DNA of 64,000 nucleotides, taken from positions 237,884 through 301,883 of the forward strand of contig JADMKK010000041.1 of NCBI GenBank assembly GCA_015478895.1, read 5' to 3'. Of this stretch, positions 41,878 through 50,471 are shown piece by piece. The stretch is from Comamonas sp. (GTDB lineage Bacteria > Pseudomonadota > Gammaproteobacteria > Burkholderiales > Burkholderiaceae_C). The position numbers and the translations under genes were made by a program. The notes beneath the pieces were generated by a model. It was not told where the DNA came from and did not search any database. It was given only the letters and a program-made list of their open reading frames with translations. How positions within the stretch are numbered: position 1 is the first letter of the stretch; each line of letters opens with the position of its first letter.

Positions 41878-42873
41878 TTAAATTTCAGGCCACTGCGTGC
41901 TTTGCCGCGCGTCTTGGCTGGGCGTGGCGGCAGTAGGCGTGGTCTGGGCAGTGAGCACTGTAGCGCTGTGAGTTGCTGCATCAGGGTGCGCCAGATCCAG
42001 CGCTTTGGCGCAACTGGCTGCGAGCAGCAAGATGGCTGACGTGACGTAAATCCACATCAGCACCACCACCAGCGAGCCCGCTGCGCCATACGCAGAGACC
42101 ACTGCGGCGGTAGATAAATACCACGCCAGTGCTTGCTTGCTCAAAGTAAACAGCGTGGCCCCGACCACAGCGCCAAAGACCAGATAGCGCGTGCGGGGCT
42201 TAGTGCCCGTGCCAATGCGCATCAGCCCCACGAACAGCACCACGATCACGGCAAATGACACACATTCGTTGATGGCGCTAATCAGCAGGCCTGGAGGCTC
42301 CATGTGGAGCCAAGTGCCGGCCAGTTGCGTGAACATCTTGATGGCAGTGGACAGCGCCATCGTCACCAGCAGTAAAAAGCCGACCACCATCACATAAGCC
42401 AAGCCACGCAAGCGCAGGGTGGCCAGCTTCCACCAGGCTTTCTGGGGTGGCGGAGGTACATCGCTGCCATAGCTCCAGAGCTTGCCCAGAGAGTTCTGTA
42501 ATTCGACGAATACCCCGGTTGCACCAGACAGCAGCAATACAAAAGCCACGATAGAAGCCAGCGTACCTTCAGACGGCGTTTGCGCACTGGCCATGGCGCC
42601 TTCCACTACATTGGCGCCGCGCTCTCCCATCACATCGCGCACCTGATCGAGCAAGTTGCTTTCCACCACGCTGCGATCCAGCCACCAACCCAGCAAGCCG
42701 ACAATAAGTAAGACCAGGGGAGACAGGCTGAGCAGGCCGTAAAACGTCATGGCTGCGCTCATGCGCAGACCATCGGCATCTAGCCAGAGTTTCACGGCAT
42801 CGATAAACGGCTGAATAGGGGTGAGGACGCGCTGAAAGCGGTTTTTCCACGGAGTAAGGGAGGGTGAGGCCAT
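41878..42873 (-). CDS. YihY/virulence factor BrkB family membrane protein
   Basis: About 331 residues if it starts at MASPSLTPWKNRF (42873); alternative Met codons are at 42966 and 42957. Six membrane helices. Family landmarks: LRMSAAMTFYGLLSLSPLVLLIVG, FVELQNSLGKLW, and YLSTAAVVSAYGAAGSLVVVLMWIYVTSAILLLAASCAKAL. Once annotated as RNase BN by error, the family is of uncertain transport-like function. It is convergent with the YqcC-like gene, only 14 nt apart. Confidence 0.9.
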   Translation of the reverse strand: MASPSLTPWKNRFQRVLTPIQPFIDAVKLWLDADGLRMSAAMTFYGLLSLSPLVLLIVGLLGWWLDRSVVESNLLDQVRDVMGERGANVVEGAMASAQTPSEGTLASIVAFVLLLSGATGVFVELQNSLGKLWSYGSDVPPPPQKAWWKLATLRLRGLAYVMVVGFLLLVTMALSTAIKMFTQLAGTWLHMEPPGLLISAINECVSFAVIVVLFVGLMRIGTGTKPRTRYLVFGAVVGATLFTLSKQALAWYLSTAAVVSAYGAAGSLVVVLMWIYVTSAILLLAASCAKALDLAHPDAATHSATVLTAQTTPTAATPSQDARQSTQWPEI

Positions 42874-43111
42874 AGGCTCAATTGTCAGTTGCCGGCTGGC
42901 ACCATGTCTGTCAGCGTGCGCCGACCTGAAGAGGGGTTGTCTCTGAAATAGTTGCATGGGCGACATTTTTTGGGCGTGTTCACAGGGCTTGGCCCCTTCT
43001 GTCGTCCTACAATCCGCAGCCGTAGCCCATCATGAATACGCTGCTATGCGGGACTGTCCAGGGTCCGAGCCCAACACGATCCAAGCAGTTTTTGCAGAAA
43101 GCAGGTAGGCC

Positions 43112-44020
43112 GTGCCTTCCTCCACCTTGGGGGCCAAGCTCCCGATGTCATCGTCCCACGCCGCGCTTGCGGGCATTGGGCTTACGGTTTTGGCATGTGC
43201 CTTGTTTGCACTGCTCGATAGCGGCACCAAATATGCGGGGCAGTATTTGCCAATGCTGCTGGTGATCTGGTTAAGGTTTCTGGCTCAGGCGCTGGTGACC
43301 AGTGCCTTGGTATTGCCGCGTCAAGGATGGCAGGCACTGCGCACTGAACACCCCAAGTTTCAAATCAGCCGAGCTGTCAGCGGTGCATTGACCACGGTAT
43401 TTGCCTTCTATTGCATCCAGCACATGCCGCTGGCCAATTTCACGGCTGTGTGGTCGGCCGGGCCTTTGCTGATCGTCGTGGCATCGACGGTATTGTTTGG
43501 TGAAAAAGTGAGTCCTGCGCGCTGGGGCTTGCTGGTGGTGGGCTTGCTGGCTGTGATTGCCATTGTCCGGCCTGAGCAAGATGATGCCGCATTGGGCTGG
43601 GCGGTCTTGGCCCCAGTTGGCGTGTTGCTGTGCGGCACGACCTACCAGTTGCTGGGCAGCCGCCTCTCACGTTTGGATGCTCCAACCACGACGCAACTGT
43701 ACTCAACGTGGTTGCCGGTGCTGGTCACTGCGCCCGCGCTACCGTGGATATGGCAGAGCATCACGGAATGGCAATTGTGGCTGGCGATTGCGGTGATGGG
43801 CATTTGCAGCGGAATTGGGCACCTGCTGCTCCTGCATGCCTACAAATATGCCCTGCCTTCGGTGGTGTCACCGTTTCTCTACAGCCAGATTGGTTTTGCC
43901 ATGCTGATGGGCTGGCTGTTTTTTAATCAGTTGCCCGATGGAGTCTCTATCGCCGGCATGGGGGTGATCATGGCCTGCGGCCTGTGCAGTATCTGGATGA
44001 GCGTGCGCGGCAAAGCCTGA
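43112..44020 (+). CDS. EamA/DMT-family transporter (RhaT-like)
   Basis: About 300 residues with ten hydrophobic helices in two EamA repeats: LACALFALLDSGTKYAGQYLPMLLVIWLRF and GVLLCGTTYQLLGSRL...LLLLHAYKYALPSVVSPFLYSQI. A GTG start at 43112 with AGGTAGG upstream, or the ATG at 43145, are both possible. Members export metabolites such as amino acids or import sugars; the substrate is unknown. It stands alone. Confidence 0.9.
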   Translation: MPSSTLGAKLPMSSSHAALAGIGLTVLACALFALLDSGTKYAGQYLPMLLVIWLRFLAQALVTSALVLPRQGWQALRTEHPKFQISRAVSGALTTVFAFYCIQHMPLANFTAVWSAGPLLIVVASTVLFGEKVSPARWGLLVVGLLAVIAIVRPEQDDAALGWAVLAPVGVLLCGTTYQLLGSRLSRLDAPTTTQLYSTWLPVLVTAPALPWIWQSITEWQLWLAIAVMGICSGIGHLLLLHAYKYALPSVVSPFLYSQIGFAMLMGWLFFNQLPDGVSIAGMGVIMACGLCSIWMSVRGKA

Positions 44021-44041
44021 CCCCCACCTGAAGCGGCAGCT

Positions 44042-44254
44042 TTAGCGCTGGCCTGCAGTTTCCGACATGGCGCGCGAAAGGTCGGCCATCAAGCGCGCAT
44101 CTTGCAAGGCCATGGTCCAGGTCAGCTCGTCAGCGCGCACCAAACGGCGTGCTGCGTGCCACGCCTTCCACTGCTGTGCAGCAATCGACGCAAGCCAAGG
44201 CAGCAAGGCTTTGGTAGAGGTACGGGCAGTGTAGGTGGCGGTAGAAGTAGTCAT
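44042..44254 (-). CDS. Small hypothetical protein
   Basis: About 70 residues starting at MTTSTATYTARTSTK. It has a Thr-rich N terminus, then a helical, Trp- and Ala-rich segment (LLPWLASIAAQQWKAWHAARRLV) and a charged end. No family recognised. It is divergent from the LysR gene at 44401, as small LysR targets often are. The ribosome binding site is weak, so the call is tentative. Confidence 0.45.
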   Translation of the reverse strand: MTTSTATYTARTSTKALLPWLASIAAQQWKAWHAARRLVRADELTWTMALQDARLMADLSRAMSETAGQR

Positions 44255-44400
44255 GGTCCAAGAATTTTTCACAGCAAAAGCCGATGTGCTTGTGGCGTAT
44301 TGCGGTTGCAAGCCGTAATACTAGGGTTATCCCTAAAACCTTTCAAATTTATACTTTTGATCTTTACTATTCATGGTGGTGATGTTTTAAGGCTAAGCCT

Positions 44401-45366
44401 ATGACTCCGCACGACTTTCGCTCCTTGGATTTGAACTTGCTGCGCGTTTTTGATGAGGTCATGGCAGAGCGCAGCCTGACGCGCGCCGCAGACAAGCTGG
44501 CCATAACGCAGCCTGCTGTCAGCAATGCCATGCGCCGTTTGAGAGATGCGGTGGGGGATGAATTGCTGGTGCGCCACGGTCATGGTGTGCAGCCGACGGC
44601 CAGAGCGCAGGCGCTGTGGCCCGTCGTGCGCGAGACGCTGGATAAGCTCTCGCACAGCTTTGCGCCCCAGAAGTTTGAACCCACTACGGCGACCAATACG
44701 CTGGTGCTGGCGATGGCGGACGCCACTGCGGCCACCTTGATTCCGCAACTGGTGGACATCTTGGAACAAGAGGCGCCCAGTGTGGTGATTCGCCTGGTGC
44801 CGCTAACCACACGCGACCCCCGGGATTTGCTGGATGCGGAGACTGCAGACATGGCAGTGGGCTACTTCCCCGCCGTACTTGCTGATTTGACGGCGCGTGC
44901 CCAGTCAGGCGCTGCAGTCTCGCACGACAACCGGCGGCTGTACGACACGGAATATGTGGCGGTCATGCGCAAAGGCCATCCTTTGGCAGACATGCCCTTG
45001 ACCCTGGAACACTACTGTGCAGCGCGTCACCTGCTGGTCAGTTTTTCTGGTCGGGCCTATGGTTTTATTGATGAGGCCTTGGCGGCTTTAGGGCGCACAC
45101 GGTATATCGCCATGACGGTCAACCAGTACACGACGGCCGCACGCGTAGTGTCGCAATCAGATTTGATCACCGTGCTACCGCGTCACTTTGTGCCCATTAC
45201 AGGGGTGGCGCATGGCTTGCAAGTACAGCCTTTGCCGCTGGAAATGACGGCGGTGCACATTGACGCGTTGTGGCACAAACGTGGTCCCCAGCGCGCGGCT
45301 TATGACTGGTTGCTGCAAACCCTGGGCCGTGCCGCGGTGAAAGCGTTTACCCAGACCCCCATCTAA
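44401..45366 (+). CDS. LysR-family regulator (NodD/LeuO-like subgroup)
   Basis: The protein has 321 residues. The start FRSLDLNLLRVFDEVMAERSLTRAADKLAITQPAVSNAMRRLR is typical of the LysR subgroup with NodD, NahR and LeuO. The effector domain (TLVLAMADATAATLIPQLVDILEQEAPSVVIRL) is complete. It is divergent from a 70-residue ORF and followed by a metallophosphoesterase gene. Its target is unclear. Confidence 0.92.
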   Translation: MTPHDFRSLDLNLLRVFDEVMAERSLTRAADKLAITQPAVSNAMRRLRDAVGDELLVRHGHGVQPTARAQALWPVVRETLDKLSHSFAPQKFEPTTATNTLVLAMADATAATLIPQLVDILEQEAPSVVIRLVPLTTRDPRDLLDAETADMAVGYFPAVLADLTARAQSGAAVSHDNRRLYDTEYVAVMRKGHPLADMPLTLEHYCAARHLLVSFSGRAYGFIDEALAALGRTRYIAMTVNQYTTAARVVSQSDLITVLPRHFVPITGVAHGLQVQPLPLEMTAVHIDALWHKRGPQRAAYDWLLQTLGRAAVKAFTQTPI

Positions 45367-45486
45367 ATATCCCAAGTACTGCGGGCTTCGATGAGTAGAT
45401 GTTTTTTAAAAGGCGGCAATTCCAGGTGACGCCTACTAATAAGTCCGCTGCAGGAGAATGCCTTTTATCTCCTGACCCCTTGCGCT

Positions 45487-46341
45487 ATGAAATTGCAACT
45501 GCTCTCTGACCTGCACCTTGAAGCACACCCTCACTTTCAACCCCAAGCTGCTGCACAGGCCGATGTGCTGGTACTTGCCGGTGATATAGGCTCCTACCAG
45601 ACGGGGAGTCTGTTGCAAGGCGAGTACTTCGGGCTGGAGCGCTTTTCACCGCTGCCGCAGTTCGCCAGCTGGCCGTGCCCCGTGTTGTTTGTACCGGGCA
45701 ACCACGAATACGACATGCAAGATTGGGATGATGCCCATGCGCGCTTGCGGCGTATTTGCGATCTCCTTGGCATTCAGTGGCTTGAACGTGAAACCGCCGT
45801 GCTGCAGGGGGTGCGTTTTGTAGGTACCACGCTGTGGACGGACTACGACGCCATTGCGCTGCAAGATGAACGGGTGCAAGCCGGTGATGTGGGCCGCTTG
45901 CTCAAGCTGCGTGAAAAGTCATTTAGAGCGGCCAATTTCTATTTAAAAAAGACCGGTGGCACCCGCAATGGTCTGCCTTTTCTGGCCGAGCCGATGCGCG
46001 AACAGGGGCTGTGCTGTCAGGCTTGGTTGCGTGAGGCGCTGGCCCAGCCATTTGGTGGAAAAACCGTAGTAATCACTCACTTTGCTCCCAGTCTCCGTAG
46101 CAAAGATCCCCGCTATGGTCTGGTGCCTGGTACGGCAGGCTTTTGCAATGCGCTCGATGATTTATTGCCGCAGGCGGACTTGTGGCTGCATGGCCATTTG
46201 CATGCCCCCAGCGATTACACCGTGCAAGGCTCCCGTGCCGATGGGCAGGCATGGCAATGCCGCGTCGTCGCCAATCCCTTGGGCTATGCCCGTAAAGGGG
46301 AACAGGTGCATTTTCAAAGTGCGGAATGCATCGCCTTATGA
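45487..46341 (+). CDS. Calcineurin-like metallophosphoesterase
   Basis: The protein has 284 residues. Metal-binding motifs in order: SDLHLEAHP (D-x-H), LAGDIGSY (GD), VPGNHEYD (GNHE), VITHFAPS (H) and LWLHGHLHAP (GHxH). This is a complete set of metallophosphatase motifs. The substrate could be cyclic nucleotides, phosphoproteins or others; the sequence does not tell. An inverted repeat CAGGAGA/TCTCCTG lies 13-36 nt before the start. Confidence 0.9.
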   Translation: MKLQLLSDLHLEAHPHFQPQAAAQADVLVLAGDIGSYQTGSLLQGEYFGLERFSPLPQFASWPCPVLFVPGNHEYDMQDWDDAHARLRRICDLLGIQWLERETAVLQGVRFVGTTLWTDYDAIALQDERVQAGDVGRLLKLREKSFRAANFYLKKTGGTRNGLPFLAEPMREQGLCCQAWLREALAQPFGGKTVVITHFAPSLRSKDPRYGLVPGTAGFCNALDDLLPQADLWLHGHLHAPSDYTVQGSRADGQAWQCRVVANPLGYARKGEQVHFQSAECIAL

Positions 46342-46372
46342 TGGGGTGGCTTGATCGAGGAAGCCTAAAAAC

Positions 46373-46386
46373 ATGACGTAAGTCAA
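46373..46386 (+). promoter_or_regulatory. Candidate FNR/ANR box upstream of uspA
   Basis: ATGACGTAAGTCAA, which on the opposite strand is TTGACTTACGTCAT. It matches TTGAY-N4-RTCAA at nine of ten defined positions. It is centred about 60 nt before the uspA start, consistent with a class II activator site. Confidence 0.5.
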
Positions 46387-46439
46387 GACAACATTGGCGA
46401 ACTTAATTACGCTCCAACTTGTCTATCTGGAGATACCCT

Positions 46440-46865
46440 ATGAAAATCTTGCTTGCAGTCGACGGCAGCCCGTTCACCAAAAAAATGCTGGCCTATTTGG
46501 CAGCGCACGAAGAACTGATTAGCGCTGGTCGCCACGATTACACCGCCATTACCGTGCAATCCGCTTTGCCTCCCCGCGCCCGCGCTGCGCTGAGCAAAGA
46601 AATGGTGGATGAGTACTACGGTGAAGAGTCCACCAAAGTGCTCGACCCCGTATGCAAATTCTTGGCACAAAGCGGTATCAACCCAACTTGCCGCGCAGAA
46701 GTGGGCTCCGCTGGTGAAACCATTGCCAAGTTTGCCCAAGAGGGCAAGTTTGATCTGATCATCATGGGCACCCATGGTCACGGATCGCTGGGCAAGCTGG
46801 TCATGGGCTCGGTATCCACCCAGGTGCTGGCCAATTGTGATGTCCCTGTCATGCTGATTCGTTAA
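46440..46865 (+). CDS. Universal stress protein (UspA family)
   Basis: About 141 residues from MKILLAVDGSPFTKKMLAYLAAHEE, with GGAGA upstream. It is a single Usp domain with the ATP-binding C-terminal signature GTHGHGSLGKLVMGSVSTQVLANCDVPVMLIR (G-x2-G-x9-G-S). ATP-binding Usp proteins in Pseudomonas and Burkholderia are often FNR/ANR controlled and aid survival without oxygen, and a candidate FNR box lies upstream. A bidirectional terminator follows. Confidence 0.93.
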   Translation: MKILLAVDGSPFTKKMLAYLAAHEELISAGRHDYTAITVQSALPPRARAALSKEMVDEYYGEESTKVLDPVCKFLAQSGINPTCRAEVGSAGETIAKFAQEGKFDLIIMGTHGHGSLGKLVMGSVSTQVLANCDVPVMLIR

Positions 46866-46885
46866 GCCACACACACGGCTCACGC

Positions 46886-46918
46886 AAAAAAACCGCAAGC
46901 ATGGCTTGCGGTTTTTTT
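46886..46918. terminator. Bidirectional terminator between uspA and sensor kinase gene
   Basis: AAAAAAACCGCAAGC-at-GGCTTGCGGTTTTTTT is nearly symmetrical and serves both convergent genes. Confidence 0.93.
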
Positions 46919-46946
46919 ATGTCTGAGCGCAGGGTGCTGAGTGCTT

Positions 46947-48203
46947 TCAGTCTTTGGGATTCAACCCTGGCAAATTGTCCACAGGCAGCTGGAGCACAAA
47001 ACATGCGCCGGCTGCTCCATCGGTGCGGCCCTCGCAGCGCACGCTGCCGCCGTGGTGCTGGGCAATGGTGCGCACCAGCGACAAACCCAATCCGACACCG
47101 CCCGAGCGTTCGCTGGCGCCGGGCAGGCGGTAAAACTTTTCAAAGATACGTTCGCGCTGGGCGACAGGCACGCCAGGGCCATGGTCTTGCACCCGGATGA
47201 CAGCCATCGCGCCTTCGCGCACCAGCGTCAGGGTGATGTCGCCACCGCTGTAGCGGCGCGCGTTCTCCAGCAGATTGCGCACAGCGCGGCGCACCAGTTT
47301 GGCGACGGCCTGTACCTCCACGCCTTCGGGGCTTAGCACCTCCAGGTCCGCATCCACGCGTGCGCACTCTTCAGCGACCAGCCCCATTAAATCCAGCGAC
47401 TCCGTGCTGCCAATGTCCACATCGGGCGACTCCAGACGGCTGGCCAGCAAAATTTCGTCAACGAGTTGATCGAGTTCGTTGATGTTGCGCTGGATTTCGG
47501 CTTTGGATTTCGAGGTGGCGGCATCAGGGCCCATCAACTCCAGTCCCATGCGAATGCGCGCCAGCGGAGAGCGCAGCTCATGCGAGGCATTGGCCAGCAA
47601 GGATTTGTGCGACTGCACCAGCGTTTCAATACGTCCGGCAGCGGCGTTGAACTGGTGGGCCAGATCAGCCACTTCATCTTGGCCCTGTGTGGCCACGCGC
47701 ACGCTCAAATCCCCTTCGCCAAAACGCTGCACCCCGCGTTGCAGGTTCTCCAGGCGCTTGAGCAGGCGCCGAATGATGGGGAATACACCCACGGCCACGG
47801 CAACACCCACCAAGCCCAGGAGCCACAGAAAGCCAAAGGGTGGGCGTAACCAGAATGCCCAATCATTGTGGCCGTGCAGATTGCCGGAACGATTGGCCGC
47901 ATTGCCAGCACGCGGTGTCATTTCCAGAAAGTAGGTGGCTCCGTCAGCACCTTCAATGGCAAAGCGGGGGGCTTCACCATCGCTACGCCGGATGCGCTCA
48001 AACGGCCCCTGTACCAGCACCTGTCCTTTGGCGTCGGTGATGGTCATCTCGCGGGCCATGGCTGTGGGTGAGGCGTTGTTGCGTGCATTGTGCTCTTGGG
48101 CCACTTGCCAGGCCCAGCCAACCACCAAGGTCAGCACGGCCACGCCGCCCACTACAGCCAGCCAGATGCGCAAATACAAGCGTTGAGAAAATGCGTTGAA
48201 CAT
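46947..48203 (-). CDS. Sensor histidine kinase of OmpR-type two-component system
   Basis: The protein has 418 residues. One N-terminal helix (IWLAVVGGVAVLTLVVGWAW), a periplasmic segment of about 80 residues, a second helix (LWLLGLVGVAVAVGVFPIIRRLL) and a HAMP domain. The HisKA H-box is NASHELRSPLARIRMGLE. The ATPase domain has NLLENARRYSGG, VQDHGPGVP and GVGLGLSLVRTIAQHHGG. It is downstream of its response regulator by 18 nt. The general style is RstB/CpxA-like. The signal is not known; the periplasmic domain is small. Confidence 0.94.
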   Translation of the reverse strand: MFNAFSQRLYLRIWLAVVGGVAVLTLVVGWAWQVAQEHNARNNASPTAMAREMTITDAKGQVLVQGPFERIRRSDGEAPRFAIEGADGATYFLEMTPRAGNAANRSGNLHGHNDWAFWLRPPFGFLWLLGLVGVAVAVGVFPIIRRLLKRLENLQRGVQRFGEGDLSVRVATQGQDEVADLAHQFNAAAGRIETLVQSHKSLLANASHELRSPLARIRMGLELMGPDAATSKSKAEIQRNINELDQLVDEILLASRLESPDVDIGSTESLDLMGLVAEECARVDADLEVLSPEGVEVQAVAKLVRRAVRNLLENARRYSGGDITLTLVREGAMAVIRVQDHGPGVPVAQRERIFEKFYRLPGASERSGGVGLGLSLVRTIAQHHGGSVRCEGRTDGAAGACFVLQLPVDNLPGLNPKD

Positions 48204-48221
48204 GAAACGTGCTTTGCGCTT

Positions 48222-48968
48222 TCAGTCTTGCTGTTTGGCAAAGACATAACCCACGCCGCGCACGGTGAGGATGCGTTTGGGGGCTTTCGGGTCCGCCTCA
48301 ATGGCGGCCCGAATGCGGCCCATGTGGACATCAATGGAACGGTCAAAGGCTTCCAGCTCACGGCCCCGTACCGCTTCCATGATCTGGTCGCGGGTCAGCA
48401 CGCGGCCCGCCCGTTCCGCCAGCGCCACCAGCAGGTCAAACTGGTAGCTGGTCAGCTCGCAGGCTTGACCGCTGACGTTCACAGTGCGTGCATCGCGGTC
48501 AATTTCCAGGGCGCCAAAGCGCAGCACGTTGGCAGCAGGCTGCACCTGTGTGGAGGTGGCGCTGCCATCGCCCCGGCGGCGCAGGATGGCGCGGATACGG
48601 GCCAGCAACTCACGCGGCTCGAAAGGCTTGGGCAGGTAGTCGTCGGCACCGATTTCCAGACCAATCACGCGATCCATCGGGTCGCCCTTGGCAGTCAGCA
48701 TCAGCACCGGCACCTGGGCCACGGGGCCGGGCATGGCGCGCAGGCGGCGGCAGACTTCAAGGCCATCCATGTCCGGCAGCATCAAATCCAGAATCAGCAG
48801 GTCGGGCAGTCCGGTGAAGTTGAGGGCGCTGGCACCTTGCAAATGCGCCAGGCCGCTGGTGGCATCCGCGCAATGCACGACGGACAGGCTGTTTTGCCCC
48901 AGATACGCGCTCACCATCTCGGCCAGGCGCGTATCGTCTTCAATCATCAGCAGGGTGTGTGTGCTCAT
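48222..48968 (-). CDS. Response regulator, OmpR/PhoB family
   Basis: About 248 residues from MSTHTLLMIEDDTRLAEMV (48968). The receiver has the acidic pair EDD, phospho-acceptor Asp in LLILDLMLPDMDGLEV, Thr in MLTAKGD and Lys in YLPKPFEPREL. The C-terminal winged helix spans about 140-245 (YQFDLLVALAERAGRVLTRDQIMEAVRGRE, VDVHMGRIR-like VHMGRIRAAIEADPK). It binds DNA when phosphorylated by the kinase encoded next. A GTAAA-N6-GTAAA direct repeat lies upstream and may be its own site. Confidence 0.95.
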   Translation of the reverse strand: MSTHTLLMIEDDTRLAEMVSAYLGQNSLSVVHCADATSGLAHLQGASALNFTGLPDLLILDLMLPDMDGLEVCRRLRAMPGPVAQVPVLMLTAKGDPMDRVIGLEIGADDYLPKPFEPRELLARIRAILRRRGDGSATSTQVQPAANVLRFGALEIDRDARTVNVSGQACELTSYQFDLLVALAERAGRVLTRDQIMEAVRGRELEAFDRSIDVHMGRIRAAIEADPKAPKRILTVRGVGYVFAKQQD

Positions 48969-48996
48969 GCTTGCAGTGTAGATGGGCCACTTGTCT

Positions 48997-49018
48997 GCAA
49001 CGTAAAGCAAAGGTAAAT
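48997..49018 (-). promoter_or_regulatory. Direct-repeat site upstream of response-regulator gene
   Basis: GCAACGTAAAGCAAAGGTAAA contains GTAAA repeated with 11-bp spacing (GTAAAGCAAAG-GTAAA), the geometry used by OmpR-family regulators such as CpxR. Part of it (GCAACGTAA) recurs in the element upstream of EF-hand gene copy B. Confidence 0.45.
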
Positions 49019-49044
49019 CCACAGCAATGGCTGTGAAAACCAAG

Positions 49045-49090
49045 ATTGATAGCTACAAGCCCTTGTGTATCAAGGGCTAGGTGCCAATTT
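49045..49090. repeat. Dispersed palindromic repeat, copy 8 (contains ampG stop)
   Basis: TTGATAGCTACAAGCCCTTG-tgtat-CAAGGGCTAGGTGCC is the cleanest copy in the window. The last codons of ampG (...APSP and the stop) are read through it on the minus strand. Confidence 0.8.
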
Positions 49091-50413
49091 GACCCTGGAA
49101 GCTAAAGCGACCAGGATCAGCACGGGCAGGCCCAGGCATGCGGTGGCAATGAAGAACGGCTCATAGCCGTAGGCATCCACAAACTGGCCCGAAAAACCGG
49201 CCAACCACTTGGGGGCCAGCAGCATCATGGAGCTAAACAGCGCGTACTGTGTGGCCGAGTACTGCACATTCGTCAGGCTGGACAGGTAGGCAATGAACGC
49301 GGCGGAAGCGATACCGCCGGACAGGTTGTCAGCGCTCACTACCAAGGTAAGTCCTGTCAAGTCATGCCCGCGTGTAGACAGCCATGCAAACAGCAAATTG
49401 CTGGCTGCCGACAAGATGGCCCCCAGCATCAGCACGCGCATGACGCCCCAGCGCATGGCCATGGCCCCGCCTACAAAAGCACCCAGCAAGGTCATGATTA
49501 CGCCAAAGATTTTGGTGACCGCTGCTACTTCGTCTTTGCTAAAACCCATGTCGACATAAAACGGGTTGGCCATGATGCCCATCACCACGTCGCTGATCCG
49601 GTAGACCGCAATCAGCCCCAGCACCAGGGCGGCCTGCCAGCGATAGCGCTGGATAAAGTCGGCAAATGGGGCAATCAACGCGCCTTGCAGCCATTCCGCC
49701 AAGTTTTTGGCAGGCGGCAACGCACGAGGATTGGGCTCGCGGGAGCACAGCACGGTCACCGTGCCCACCAGCATGCTGGCAGCCATTGCGAGATAGGCCA
49801 CTTGCCACGCGTTTTGCATATAGCCGGTTTCAGCGCCTTGCACCCGGGCGGCAATCCACAGCGCGCCAGCCCCGGCCCAGATCATGGCCAGGCGATAACC
49901 CGTCTGGTAAGTGGCAGCCAGCGCGGCCTGCCGCTCGGTGCCTGCGGATTCAATACGAAACGCATCCAGTGCGATGTCCTGGGTGGCCGAGCCAAAAGCG
50001 ACCGCCAGCGCGCACCAGACCACGGGGTTGAGCGAGAGCAGCGGGTCATTGAAAGCCATCCCGATCAAGCCCGCCATGATCAAGGCTTGCGACAGGAGCA
50101 ACCAACTGCGCCGGCGTCCCAGCCTGCGCGTGAGCCAGGGCAGGGGCAGGCGGTCTACCAGCGGCGACCACATCCATTTGAATGCGTACGCCAGTGCCAC
50201 CCAGCTCAGATAACCAATGGTGGTGCGGTTAATGCCTGCTTCGCGCAACCAAAATGAGAGCGTTCCGAGTACCAGCAGCAAGGGCAAACCGGCAGAAAAG
50301 CCCAAAGCCAGCATGCGCAGGCTGGCCGGTTCTGCATACACCTTGAAGGTGGCTGCCCAAGAACGGCGGGGAGAGGCGGCAGGGGTGGCGGCGGGAGAGG
50401 GTGCGTCGGACAT
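49070..50413 (-). CDS. ampG: Muropeptide permease AmpG (MFS)
   Basis: The protein has 447 residues. Family hallmarks near the N terminus are SLRMLALGFSAGLPLLLVLGTLSFWLREAGINRTTIGYLSWVALAYAFKWMWSPLVDRLPLPWLTRRLGRRRSWLL. Twelve to fourteen helices. It imports anhydro-muropeptides into the cytosol for cell-wall recycling and, where AmpC exists, for beta-lactamase induction. The C-terminal tail and the stop codon come from a dispersed repeat. The start overlaps the region upstream of the divergent AraC pseudogene. Confidence 0.92.
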   Translation of the reverse strand: MSDAPSPAATPAASPRRSWAATFKVYAEPASLRMLALGFSAGLPLLLVLGTLSFWLREAGINRTTIGYLSWVALAYAFKWMWSPLVDRLPLPWLTRRLGRRRSWLLLSQALIMAGLIGMAFNDPLLSLNPVVWCALAVAFGSATQDIALDAFRIESAGTERQAALAATYQTGYRLAMIWAGAGALWIAARVQGAETGYMQNAWQVAYLAMAASMLVGTVTVLCSREPNPRALPPAKNLAEWLQGALIAPFADFIQRYRWQAALVLGLIAVYRISDVVMGIMANPFYVDMGFSKDEVAAVTKIFGVIMTLLGAFVGGAMAMRWGVMRVLMLGAILSAASNLLFAWLSTRGHDLTGLTLVVSADNLSGGIASAAFIAYLSSLTNVQYSATQYALFSSMMLLAPKWLAGFSGQFVDAYGYEPFFIATACLGLPVLILVALASRVKLAPSP

Positions 50414-50471
50414 GGTGCAAGAAAAAGCGTTGCTGCATTATGACCAGCGCAGCTACCATGCAAGCCTCACC

